A stretch of DNA of 21,475 bases from Planctomycetota bacterium (GTDB lineage Bacteria > Planctomycetota > Phycisphaerae > Sedimentisphaerales > Anaerobacaceae). This document shows positions 6,487 through 14,083 of this stretch, one piece after another. Both the position numbers and the translations under genes were made by a program. The stretch covers positions 1-21,475 of the forward strand of contig JADFHU010000008.1 in assembly GCA_022567055.1 (NCBI GenBank), written 5' to 3'. Within the stretch, counting starts at the first letter, position 1; each line of letters opens with the position of its first letter. The notes beneath the pieces were generated by a model. It was given only the letters and a program-made list of their open reading frames with translations. It had not been told where the DNA came from and ran no database searches.

Positions 6487-7158
6487 TTGGAAGAAACTAA
6501 AGAAGCAACAGAGATGGTTCTGGACCCAACAAAGAGACTGTATGAGGCCATGTTCCTGGTCGATTCGGCGCAAGCCGGTTCCGATTGGGATGGCACACTG
6601 GCCGCGATTAACCGCGTGTTGAAGCGGGCGGACGTGGACGTGGTGTCCATCCGCAAGTGGGCGGACCGCAAACTGGCCTATGAAATCGGGCACAAGGGTC
6701 GTGGCACCTACATATTGGCCTTCTTCAACGCGGACCCGCTGAAAATCGCTTCTATCGAGAAAGATGTCAATCTCTCCGAACAGATCGCGCGGGTGTTGGT
6801 TTTGAGCACGGAAGGCCGTCCTGAGGAGTGTATTCGCAGGGACGTGAGCGGGGAGAGCAAGGCCCCGACCGATTACGTGAGGCCCGGGGAGCGTCCCGCT
6901 CGCAGGGATTCAGCGGATGCTGCCCGGAGCGAGACGACGGCTGATGCCGCCACTGCGACCCCGCAGAAGTCGGCTCCAGCCCCTACTGCGACTGCGGAGA
7001 AGACGGCTGCAGCCGCCACTGCGGAAAAGACGGCTCCAGCCGCGACAACGACTGAGTCGTCGGAGTTGAACAACGAGGCATCGACTGGCGAGTCCAAAGT
7101 CGAGGCTCAATCTCCCCAGGAGGAGGTCGAGGGCCAGGAGAATCAAGTTGATGTGTGA
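6487..7158 (+). CDS. rpsF: 30S ribosomal protein S6 with a long low-complexity tail
   Basis: The S6 core runs from about residue 17 to 120: RLYEAMFLVDSAQAG, IRKWADRKLAYEIGHKGRG and TYILAFFNADP. S6 pairs with S18 in the small-subunit platform, and rpsR lies two genes downstream. The tail (about 121-223) is rich in Ala, Thr, Glu and Lys with 11-residue repeats (TATPQKSAPA, TATAEKTAAA), then turns acidic. E. coli S6 has 131 residues, so about 90 are extra and probably disordered. The start is a TTG backed by GGAGG nine nt upstream; an ATG at codon 10 is the alternative. It leads the operon rpsF-ssb-rpsR-rplI-dnaB. Confidence 0.94.
   Translation: MEETKEATEMVLDPTKRLYEAMFLVDSAQAGSDWDGTLAAINRVLKRADVDVVSIRKWADRKLAYEIGHKGRGTYILAFFNADPLKIASIEKDVNLSEQIARVLVLSTEGRPEECIRRDVSGESKAPTDYVRPGERPARRDSADAARSETTADAATATPQKSAPAPTATAEKTAAAATAEKTAPAATTTESSELNNEASTGESKVEAQSPQEEVEGQENQVDV
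6949..7041 (+). repeat. In-frame tandem repeats in the rpsF tail (33, 33 and 27 bp)
   Basis: Three imperfect copies at 6949-6981, 6982-7014 and 7015-7041 share the core GCGGAGAAGACGGCTSCAGCC or close variants and encode Ala/Thr/Lys-rich segments. The third copy lacks 6 bp. All lengths are multiples of three, so changes in copy number would keep the frame. Confidence 0.7.
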
Positions 7159-7217
7159 CGGCGACAGCAGAGCGAAACAAGGGTCGATCACTGGGATGAT
7201 TTAATAAGGAGAAACCA

Positions 7218-7724
7218 ATGGCTAATTACAATAAGATTTTGTTGATGGGGAGACTAACTAGAGACCCACAGCTGTCCTATACGCCGAGCCAGACACCGGT
7301 TGTCGACTTCGGTTTGGCGACGAACCGTAAATGGACGGGGCAAGATGGTTCGCAGCGGGAGGAGACCTGTTTCGTCGACTGCCGCTCGTTTGGGCGCCAA
7401 GCGGAGACCATTAACAAGTACTTGACCAAGGGCAGCCCGGTCTTCGTGGAGGGGAGACTGACCTTCGATAGCTGGACCGCGCAGGATGGCAGTAAGAAGA
7501 GCAAGCATCGAGTCACCGTCGAGAACTTTCAGTTTCTACGGGGTCAAGGGGATCAGCCAGAGCGGCCCTCCGGCTATGAGACACAGGCCGCGGCTCCGGA
7601 TTTAGAGCCGGCCCCGGCCTCCGCCGCCCCCATGTCGGATCCGCCGGCGGTGTCGCCCCCCCAGGCTTCGCCGGCCCCCCAGGCTCCGCCGGCCGGTATT
7701 CCAGAGGATGAAATTCCGTTTTAA
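7218..7724 (+). CDS. ssb: Single-stranded DNA-binding protein
   Basis: SSB coats single-stranded DNA in replication and repair. The OB-fold spans about residues 1-110: MANYNKILLMGRLTRDPQL, VVDFGLATNRKW, ETCFVDCRSFGRQAETI and GSPVFVEGRLTFDSW. A Pro/Ala-rich linker (about 115-160) leads to the acidic tip PEDEIPF, which recruits partner proteins in this family. Its 168 residues are a typical length. TAAGGAGAAACC before the ATG is a near-ideal ribosome-binding site. The gene lies between rpsF and rpsR as in many bacteria, so it is translated from the ribosomal-protein operon and shares it with dnaB. Confidence 0.97.
   Translation: MANYNKILLMGRLTRDPQLSYTPSQTPVVDFGLATNRKWTGQDGSQREETCFVDCRSFGRQAETINKYLTKGSPVFVEGRLTFDSWTAQDGSKKSKHRVTVENFQFLRGQGDQPERPSGYETQAAAPDLEPAPASAAPMSDPPAVSPPQASPAPQAPPAGIPEDEIPF
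7657..7692 (+). repeat. 18-bp tandem duplication in the ssb linker
   Basis: Two adjacent units, 7657-7674 and 7675-7692, read CCCCCCAGGCTYCGCCGG and differ at one base. They encode Pro-Gln-Ala-Ser/Pro-Pro-Ala segments of the flexible linker, in frame. Confidence 0.7.
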
Positions 7725-7748
7725 GTAAATCCATGTGATAGGGTCGTT

Positions 7749-8015
7749 ATGGGAAAGATGCTGAGCAACAGAAAACCAAGAAACAACAGAAAACCTAGCT
7801 TTGCCGGTGCGCGTGAAACGACGCAATGCAGGTTCTGCCGGGGTTCCGTCAAGTATATCGATTACAAAGATATCGATACCCTGCAGAAACTGTTGACGAA
7901 TCGTGGTAAGATCTATTCACGCAAGCGCAGTGGCAACTGCGCGGGATGTCAGCGCAAGGCGCAGCGGGCTGTCAAGCGGGCGAGGTTTATGGCGCTGTTG
8001 CCCTACACGACATAG
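7749..8015 (+). CDS. rpsR: 30S ribosomal protein S18, four-cysteine form
   Basis: At 88 residues it has the normal length. The conserved core is present: YIDYKDIDTLQKLLTNRGKI, then SRKRSGNCAGCQRKAQRAVK and RARFMALLPYTT. Two CxxC pairs (Cys27/Cys30 and Cys64/Cys67) mark it as a C+ form, expected to bind zinc. Many bacteria, including E. coli, have the C- form without these pairs. S18 partners S6. The start ATG at 7749 has a weak TAGGG upstream, and a second ATG three codons later is possible. A terminator-like hairpin follows the gene. Confidence 0.96.
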   Translation: MGKMLSNRKPRNNRKPSFAGARETTQCRFCRGSVKYIDYKDIDTLQKLLTNRGKIYSRKRSGNCAGCQRKAQRAVKRARFMALLPYTT

Positions 8016-8023
8016 GTCTCTCT

Positions 8024-8050
8024 ACGGGTTCTATGCCCGTCTTTATTTTT
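8024..8050 (+). terminator. Terminator-like hairpin between rpsR and rplI
   Basis: ACGGG (8024-8028) pairs with CCCGT (8036-8040) across a 7-nt loop, followed by CTTTATTTTT. The stem is short, so termination is likely partial. It lies inside an apparent operon and could lower rplI-dnaB expression relative to rpsF-ssb-rpsR. Confidence 0.45.
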
Positions 8051-8096
8051 GCCCAGAAGCCTGACGCGCCCCATCTAGACAGTTGAGGTAAAGAAT

Positions 8097-8582
8097 ATGA
8101 AGGTTTTGCTTTGTGATGACATTGAAAAGCTTGGTTGGCTTGGTGATGTGGTTGAGGTCAACGAAGGGTATGCTCGCAATTACCTATTGCCCCAGAGGTT
8201 GGCGAAAGTCGCGAGTCAGGGCAATCTAAGAGCCATTGCCAAAGAGAAAGGCGCTCGATCTGAAGAGCGTATCAAGGTTCGTAAGAGATTGGCGGAAGCC
8301 GCGGCGAAAGTGGAAGGCGCGGAAGCCGTCGTGGCAGCCAAGGCCAATGAGCAAGGGCATCTGTTCGGTTCCATTACGGAAAAAGAGATTGCTGCGAACC
8401 TCCGCGAACAGGGATTCGCAGTGGCCGACGAGATCGTCCAGTTGAGCACGCACATTAAGGAGTTGGGGACCCATACGGTCCATTTGAGATTCGCGGAAGA
8501 CTTGACAGCCTCCGTGAGTGTGGTCGTGGTCTCGGATCAGCCCCTTGCCGGAGCCAACGCCGCCGGCAGCGACACAGCGTGA
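8097..8582 (+). CDS. rplI: 50S ribosomal protein L9
   Basis: The N-terminal domain (MKVLLCDDIEKLGWLGDVVEV, described by residues 1-21, with EGYARNYLLP after it) is the L9 signature that binds 23S rRNA. A long charged helix follows (about 45-75), then the C-terminal domain with LFGSITEKEIAANL. The length of 161 is slightly above the usual 148 because of a short Ala/Gly/Ser tail. GAGG lies eight nt before the ATG. The gene lies 81 nt after rpsR, behind the terminator-like hairpin, and 9 nt before dnaB. Confidence 0.96.
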   Translation: MKVLLCDDIEKLGWLGDVVEVNEGYARNYLLPQRLAKVASQGNLRAIAKEKGARSEERIKVRKRLAEAAAKVEGAEAVVAAKANEQGHLFGSITEKEIAANLREQGFAVADEIVQLSTHIKELGTHTVHLRFAEDLTASVSVVVVSDQPLAGANAAGSDTA

Positions 8583-8591
8583 AGGAGCGGC

Positions 8592-10031
8592 ATGCCAGAC
8601 GATCAGACTAGGGATGGGACGGTCCGCGAAGAGCGATCAGCGGACCGATTCGGCAAAGCCGCCCCGCAGGCGAGCCGCTTGGGCGAAATGCGCCGCATGC
8701 CGGAGTCTTTGGCGGCGGAAGCGGCGGTGTTGGGATCTATGATTATTGACCCGGCCTGTATCGGCGAAGTCGTGGAACTGCTCAATATTGACTCTTTTTA
8801 TCGGACGGAGCACCGGTTTATCTTTGAAGCCCTGTTGGATCTGTACCAGAACCACAAGAGTGAGACGATTGATGGGGTCGTCCTGCGGGACGAGCTGGAA
8901 CGTCGCAAGCGGATTGAGGCGGTGGGAGGGGTGGCCTATCTCTCCAGACTTGTCGATTCCGTGCCTTCCTCGGCAAACGTGCGCTACTATGCGAACATTG
9001 TCAAGGATAAGGCGATTCTGCGGCAGTTGATTGGCGCGGCCACGGCGACATTGGATCAGGCCTATGACCAGAGCGTCGATGTGTCCCAAATCCTCGATGA
9101 AGCGGAACAGAAGGTCTTTGCTGTCACTGAGGAGAAGATCAGTACTGCCGCGAGCCCGATCAAAGAGCTTGTGACCCATGTCTATGAGATCATCGAAAAG
9201 AGAGAGGGGACTCATGTCACGGGCGTGCCCACCGGTTTCTTTGAGTTGGACGATCTAACCTGTGGCTTTCAAAAGGGGGATATGATCATTATTGCCGGGC
9301 GTCCCAGCATGGGCAAGACGACCTTCGTCTTGAACGTGGCCGAGTATCTGGGTGTCCGTGAAAAGGTGCCCATCGCCTTCTTTTCCCTGGAAATGGGCAA
9401 GCAGATGTTGGCCGAGCGTTTTCTGTGCAGTGTGAGTTCGGTGGATGCCCAGCGGGTTCGCAAGGGGATGTTGACCACAGAGCATTATCAGAAACTGGTC
9501 GAGGCCTGCGGCATCCTGTCCGAAGCGCCGATCTATATCGACGACACCTCGGCGTTGACTCCCCTGGAACTCAGGGCCAAGGCCCGGCGTCTAAAAAATC
9601 TGTATGGGATCGAAATCATCGTCATTGATTATTTGACCCTCATGCATGTGGGAACTCGGGTCGAGTCGCGTCAACAGGAAATCAGTCTGATTTCCAGATA
9701 TCTCAAGGCCCTGGCCCGAGAACTGGATGTGCCGGTCGTGGTCCTCAGTCAATTAAATCGCAGCGTGGAGGGACGTGACGGTCATCGTCCCCGCATGAGT
9801 GATCTGCGGGAGAGTGGTAGCATCGAACAGGATGCAGATGTCATTCTTCTGTTGCATCGCGAGGACTACTATCATCGTGGTGATTTAGAGTATGACAAGG
9901 ACAACCTGTCTGAAGTGATCGTGGCAAAGCAGCGAAATGGTCCTACGGGCATGGTGAAGCTGGTTTTCCGAGAGGAATGTACGCGTTTTGAAAATGCTTC
10001 CCATATCCCGGAGCAATCGGTTCCCTTCTAG
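8592..10031 (+). CDS. dnaB: Replicative DNA helicase DnaB
   Basis: DnaB is the hexameric helicase that unwinds DNA at the replication fork. The N-terminal primase-interacting domain starts near residue 37 (MPESLAAEAAVLGSMI), and the RecA-like motor domain near 205. Motifs seen: Walker A AGRPSMGKTT at 235-244, FFSLEMGKQML at 263-273, Walker B IIVIDYLTLM at 342-351, SQLNRSVEGR and RMSDLRESGSIEQDADVILLLHR (described as residues 401-423). A 36-residue polar N-terminal extension is unusual but short. No intein interrupts the motor domain. AAGGAG lies just before the ATG. The rplI-dnaB order is common in bacteria. Confidence 0.97.
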   Translation: MPDDQTRDGTVREERSADRFGKAAPQASRLGEMRRMPESLAAEAAVLGSMIIDPACIGEVVELLNIDSFYRTEHRFIFEALLDLYQNHKSETIDGVVLRDELERRKRIEAVGGVAYLSRLVDSVPSSANVRYYANIVKDKAILRQLIGAATATLDQAYDQSVDVSQILDEAEQKVFAVTEEKISTAASPIKELVTHVYEIIEKREGTHVTGVPTGFFELDDLTCGFQKGDMIIIAGRPSMGKTTFVLNVAEYLGVREKVPIAFFSLEMGKQMLAERFLCSVSSVDAQRVRKGMLTTEHYQKLVEACGILSEAPIYIDDTSALTPLELRAKARRLKNLYGIEIIVIDYLTLMHVGTRVESRQQEISLISRYLKALARELDVPVVVLSQLNRSVEGRDGHRPRMSDLRESGSIEQDADVILLLHREDYYHRGDLEYDKDNLSEVIVAKQRNGPTGMVKLVFREECTRFENASHIPEQSVPF

Positions 10032-10063
10032 GTGAGAGTGGTTGGGAAGAGGAACCATCGTCA

Positions 10064-12400
10064 TTGAGCTGTTCAAAGAGCTGTATGGAATGGATAAGAA
10101 ATTCCAGTAGAGCGTGTGCCCACTGCGGGGAGATGTTATCGACCCCCGGGGGGGGCGCTAGGTTGGGCCTCCCCAGGCGAACATCATGGTGTCCACGGCC
10201 CGCCGGACCCTCGACTCTCTTCATGGCCGTCCTGCTTGTCTGTCACGCCTCTCTGACCGCCGTGAATGGTGCTGTCCCAGGGACACCACTCGGCGTGGAT
10301 GCGGCGACAGACGAGGTGACTCTTCGCGGAGACATCGTCCGGTCGATCGACTTTCACGGGAATGCGCATTTCAAGAAGAAGGTGCTGCGCCAGCGTATCG
10401 GCATTGAGTTGGGAGATCAGATGGATCCCTTCTTGGCCGAGGGCGCGCGGCGCATCCTGGTAGACGTTCATAAAAAAGTGGGTTACGTCTTTGTGGAGGT
10501 CTTACAGAACAAAGACCTTCTTCCCAGCGGGCGATTGGAATTCACCATTCGGGAAGGGGCTCGTGTTCGTATCAAGGCGGTTAGATTTGAAGGCAACAGG
10601 GCGTACCGAAATGATACTTTGAGCGCGGTCGTCAAAACGAAAGCCAAGAAAATGTTTGTTCTTCCGTCCTACTACACAGCGCAGAGGGTGGAAGAGGATG
10701 CCGAGAAGCTGCGCGAGTTTTACTACGATCACGGCTATTTGGGACACAAGGTGGAGCCGAACACCGATTTTTCCGAGGACAAAGAGTGGGCCACAATCAC
10801 CTTTGCCATTGACGAAGGGAAGCCCTATCGTGTGGAGAGGGTGACCTATTCCGGGGCGACCCACTTCAGCGAAGAGGTGCTCAGCAAAAACATTGAGGTC
10901 ACTTCGGGACAGATCTATCTGCGCGAGCTGGCGGAAAAAGGCCGACGTGATATTGAGGATCTCTATCGGGAAAACGGTTTTATCGACGTAAAGGTGACGC
11001 AGACACCACGCTTCAAAGCGGATGCCGAGAATCGCACGGTTGTCGTGGAGTTTGTGGTGGTCGAAGGGAGGCAGTTTCGCATCGGCCAAATCCATGTGAG
11101 TGGCAATGAGGGGGTCCAGGACAAGGTCGTACGCCGGGTGTTGGACGAGTACGGCTTCACCCCGGGTAAACTGTACAACGCCAAGTTCGCCCCGGTCCAA
11201 GGTGACAGTCTCTTGGAAAAATATGTGCAACGGAGTACTCTCGCCGAAGAGGTGATCATTCAACCCGTCCCCGCCGCCAACGGTGCGCCCGACCAAAAGG
11301 ATGTCTATGTCGATATCACCGAGGGCATGACCGGCATGATCATGCCGGGCGTGGGGGTCAGCAGTAGTTATGGGTTTGTGGGGCAGTTGGTCTACCAGCA
11401 GCAAAACTTTGATATTCAGGATTGGCCTGAGAGTTGGAAGGAGGTTTTTTTCATGAAGGCCTTTCGTGGGGCGGGCCAAAACATGCGGATCGCCTTGGAG
11501 CCGGGGACGCGCTTTAGCCGCTATTCTGTCTCCTTCAGTGATCCCTATTTTCGGGATCGGCCCATCAATCTGAATGTCAGCGGCAGCAGCTATACTCTGT
11601 CGAAGTTCCTGCTCAAGAGTTATGAGGAGAAGCGTCTCCGGGCCGCCGTGGGTTTTGAGCATCGTCAGTGGGGCAAGTATCGCAAGGTCTTCAACGTTCG
11701 CACGGAGCGCGTCGGTGTGCAAGCGTTGGACTTCGACGCGCCTCAGGAGATCCGCGATGTGGAAGGGGACAACTATATCACCGGCCTCAAGGTGGGGACG
11801 GGCAAGACCGTTGTGGACGACATCTATATGCCCCATGAAGGCTATGTCTTCCGAGTGGCCTACGAGCAGGTCTTTGGCGAGTTTAATTTTGGCATCGCCA
11901 CGGCCAGCGCCGTTCGCTACTACACCCTGTACGAGGACGTCTTGGAGCGGAAAACCGTGTTGTCGGCCAGCGTCAAGGGCGGCACGATCCTTGGCGATGC
12001 TCCCCCCTTCGAGATGTTTTATGCGGGGGGCTCGGGTGGGTACTCGATTCGTGGGTTTGACTATAGAGGCGTGAGCACGCGCGGACTCCAGGTCTTTGAC
12101 AATCCCGCCACGGCGCCGGTCCCCCAGATCAAAGATCCTATCGGTAGCGATTGGGTGTTCACCGCCAGTGGCGAAGCGACAATTCCCCTGCTGGGCGAGA
12201 ACTTCGCGCTGTTGGCCTTTATAGACAGTGGTGTGGTCGACACGGGCGGGTGGCGTTACTCCGTCGGGACCGGGATCCAGATACTGGTGCCCCAATGGTT
12301 TGGCCCCGTGCCCATGCGATTCGAGTTCGGGGTGCCGCTGCGCAAAGATGAAAAGGATGACGTACGTCAGTTCAACTTCACGATGGGACGACTGTTTTAG
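10064..12400 (+). CDS. bamA: Outer-membrane protein assembly factor BamA
   Basis: BamA is the central outer-membrane insertase for beta-barrel proteins. Four POTRA domains can be traced: from VRSIDFHGNAHFKKKVL (about 92), RIKAVRFEGN (169), RVERVTYSGATHFSEE (about 254) and RIGQIHVSGNEG (about 338). E. coli has five. The barrel begins near 430, contains YSIRGFDYRG near 660 (the conserved VRGF-type loop) and ends in NFTMGRLF with terminal Phe. A signal peptide is visible at about residues 39-70 (RRT... STLFMAVLLVCHASLTAVNGA in two parts). The start is uncertain: TTG at 10064 has GAGG 11 nt upstream, ATG at 10085 has AAAGAG four nt upstream, and TTG at 10163 would give the most normal signal peptide. 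A run of eight G (10148-10155) lies between them. Confidence 0.95.
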   Translation: MSCSKSCMEWIRNSSRACAHCGEMLSTPGGGARLGLPRRTSWCPRPAGPSTLFMAVLLVCHASLTAVNGAVPGTPLGVDAATDEVTLRGDIVRSIDFHGNAHFKKKVLRQRIGIELGDQMDPFLAEGARRILVDVHKKVGYVFVEVLQNKDLLPSGRLEFTIREGARVRIKAVRFEGNRAYRNDTLSAVVKTKAKKMFVLPSYYTAQRVEEDAEKLREFYYDHGYLGHKVEPNTDFSEDKEWATITFAIDEGKPYRVERVTYSGATHFSEEVLSKNIEVTSGQIYLRELAEKGRRDIEDLYRENGFIDVKVTQTPRFKADAENRTVVVEFVVVEGRQFRIGQIHVSGNEGVQDKVVRRVLDEYGFTPGKLYNAKFAPVQGDSLLEKYVQRSTLAEEVIIQPVPAANGAPDQKDVYVDITEGMTGMIMPGVGVSSSYGFVGQLVYQQQNFDIQDWPESWKEVFFMKAFRGAGQNMRIALEPGTRFSRYSVSFSDPYFRDRPINLNVSGSSYTLSKFLLKSYEEKRLRAAVGFEHRQWGKYRKVFNVRTERVGVQALDFDAPQEIRDVEGDNYITGLKVGTGKTVVDDIYMPHEGYVFRVAYEQVFGEFNFGIATASAVRYYTLYEDVLERKTVLSASVKGGTILGDAPPFEMFYAGGSGGYSIRGFDYRGVSTRGLQVFDNPATAPVPQIKDPIGSDWVFTASGEATIPLLGENFALLAFIDSGVVDTGGWRYSVGTGIQILVPQWFGPVPMRFEFGVPLRKDEKDDVRQFNFTMGRLF

Positions 12401-12427
12401 GAATCGTTACGACCGAAAGGATAGACT

Positions 12428-13033
12428 ATGAAGTTCAAAACCACGATTGTTCTATGTTGTCTCTCAACGCTCCTCGTGCTAGCGATGGGCCACCAGAGCC
12501 CCGCGCAACAGAACTCGGTGGCACCCTGGAACCAAATAGGTGTCGTGAGTGTGATGAAGGTCTTGCGCTTGAGTCAGAAGAATACCGAGCATTTCAAAAA
12601 AGTGCAGGCAGAGCAGAATGGCTGGCGTGCGGAGCTTCAGAAAGAGGCTCAGGAACTGCAGGCCGACGAGGCCAGCCTCAAGACCATGCGTCCCGGCAGC
12701 GAGGACCATTTCGCCCACTTTAGAGGCATGCTCATGAAACAGGCCAAGCTGGAGGCGACCGAAAAGTTTTACAACCAAATGGCCAGCGCAAAAGGCCGAG
12801 AGTGGACGGAAAAAATGTACCAGGAAGTGCTGGCAGCCGTCAGTGAGGTGGCCAGGGAGATGGGGCTCAAGATGGTCTTTGAAAGGACCGAGCCCGAGTT
12901 TCCCCTGCCGAACGAACAGGCCTTGGCATCCGCGATGAACACGCACAAGCTCCTTTTCGACGATGGCCTGGTAGATATCTCCGACCAGGTGATCGACAAG
13001 ATTGACGCCAAGATTGACGCCCCCCAGAACTGA
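12428..13033 (+). CDS. skp: OmpH/Skp-family periplasmic chaperone
   Basis: Skp-type chaperones hold unfolded outer-membrane proteins in the periplasm and hand them to BamA, encoded just upstream. The 201-residue protein has a signal peptide (KFKTTIVLCCLSTLLVLAMG, about 2-21), then IGVVSVMKVLRLSQ, the start of the OmpH core. A charged helical segment follows (about 55-115, with WRAELQKEAQELQADEASL), matching the coiled-coil tentacles of the family. The end resembles the strand region but has DISDQVIDKIDAKIDA as an extra acidic tail. AAGGA precedes the ATG. The order bamA-skp-lpxD is widely conserved. Sequence similarity is diffuse, so the family call leans on position and architecture. Confidence 0.85.
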   Translation: MKFKTTIVLCCLSTLLVLAMGHQSPAQQNSVAPWNQIGVVSVMKVLRLSQKNTEHFKKVQAEQNGWRAELQKEAQELQADEASLKTMRPGSEDHFAHFRGMLMKQAKLEATEKFYNQMASAKGREWTEKMYQEVLAAVSEVAREMGLKMVFERTEPEFPLPNEQALASAMNTHKLLFDDGLVDISDQVIDKIDAKIDAPQN

Positions 13034-13036
13034 CCC

Positions 13037-14083
13037 ATGGAATTGACGCTAGAGCAACTCGCCGAACACCTGCAGGCAGCACAGGTGGTCAGTCAGGGTG
13101 CGGTCACGACCCTTAAGGCGGTGGCTGCCTTGGATGAGGCAACGGCACATGACGTGACGTTTGTCACCGCCGATCGTCACCTTGCGGCAGCCGCCAAATG
13201 TCGGGCGGGTGCCGTCCTGGTGCTGCGGGCGCGGGATGAAATCTCGATTCCTCAACTGGTGGTTCAAAACGTGGACGCCGCGCTCATTCAGTGCCTGGAG
13301 CTGTTCGCGCCCCCTCTCAGACCCGTTCTGGCCGGAATCCATGCTAGTGCCGTGGTGGCTGACGATGTGACGCTCGGTCAGGAGGTATCCGTGGGTCCAG
13401 GCGTTGTCATCGATCATGGGGCGCGAATAGGCGATCGCTGCGTGCTCGCGGCCGGATGCAGGATCGGACAGAACACGGTACTCGGAAGTCACACGCGTCT
13501 CGACAGCAATGTGGTCGTCTATCACAACTGCAAGATTGGCAGCAACGTGATTATTCAGGCCAATACCGTCATCGGGGCGGTTGGATTCGGCTATGCCACG
13601 CTGGATGGGGCCCATCGACTGTTTCCCCACAACGGGGCCGTGGTGATCGAGGATTCTGTCGATATCGGCGCGAATTGCTGTATTGACAGGGCGAAATTTG
13701 CCAATACCATTGTCGGGAAGGGTACCAAGATAGACAATCTAGTCCAGGTAGGTCACAACGTTGTGATCGGAAAAGGCTGTCTTATTGCCGGTCAGGTTGG
13801 CATTGCCGGTAGTTGCACCCTGGGCGATGGCGTGGTGGTGGGAGGAAAGGCGGCGCTTGCCGACAACATAACGATTGGCGCCGGTGCGGTCATTGGTGCT
13901 GTTGCGGGCGTGCTGGGCAACGTGCCTGCCGGTCAAACGGTTGTCTGGTCTCCCGGGCTAGAGCAGAGCCAAGCGAAGCGGGTCGTGGGCGAACTGTTAC
14001 GCCTGCCGAAGACGGCAAGCCGGGTGAAACAACTAGTAAAGAGGTTGGACAAACTTGAAGCGGCAGAAAACGATAAAGGGTGA
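13037..14083 (+). CDS. lpxD: UDP-3-O-acylglucosamine N-acyltransferase LpxD
   Basis: LpxD adds the N-linked 3-hydroxyacyl chain in the third step of lipid A synthesis, using acyl-ACP. The N-terminal uridine-binding domain (about 1-100, with AHDVTFVTADRHL) is followed by hexapeptide repeats forming a left-handed beta-helix (about 101-300). NLVQVGHNVVIG places catalytic His240 level with E. coli His239, and AVGFGYA is the family glycine-rich loop. A C-terminal helix (KTASRVKQLVKRLDKLE) completes the trimer. Its 348 residues match the family. It begins three nt after the skp stop, and its 3' end overlaps lpxC-fabZ by 29 nt, suggesting coupled translation. Confidence 0.97.
   Translation: MELTLEQLAEHLQAAQVVSQGAVTTLKAVAALDEATAHDVTFVTADRHLAAAAKCRAGAVLVLRARDEISIPQLVVQNVDAALIQCLELFAPPLRPVLAGIHASAVVADDVTLGQEVSVGPGVVIDHGARIGDRCVLAAGCRIGQNTVLGSHTRLDSNVVVYHNCKIGSNVIIQANTVIGAVGFGYATLDGAHRLFPHNGAVVIEDSVDIGANCCIDRAKFANTIVGKGTKIDNLVQVGHNVVIGKGCLIAGQVGIAGSCTLGDGVVVGGKAALADNITIGAGAVIGAVAGVLGNVPAGQTVVWSPGLEQSQAKRVVGELLRLPKTASRVKQLVKRLDKLEAAENDKG

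Noticed and set aside
10502..12295. Minus-strand open frame of 597 codons
   Set aside because: It is wholly antisense to bamA, shows no recognisable domain, and is the expected shadow of strong codon bias. The sense frame has POTRA and barrel motifs.
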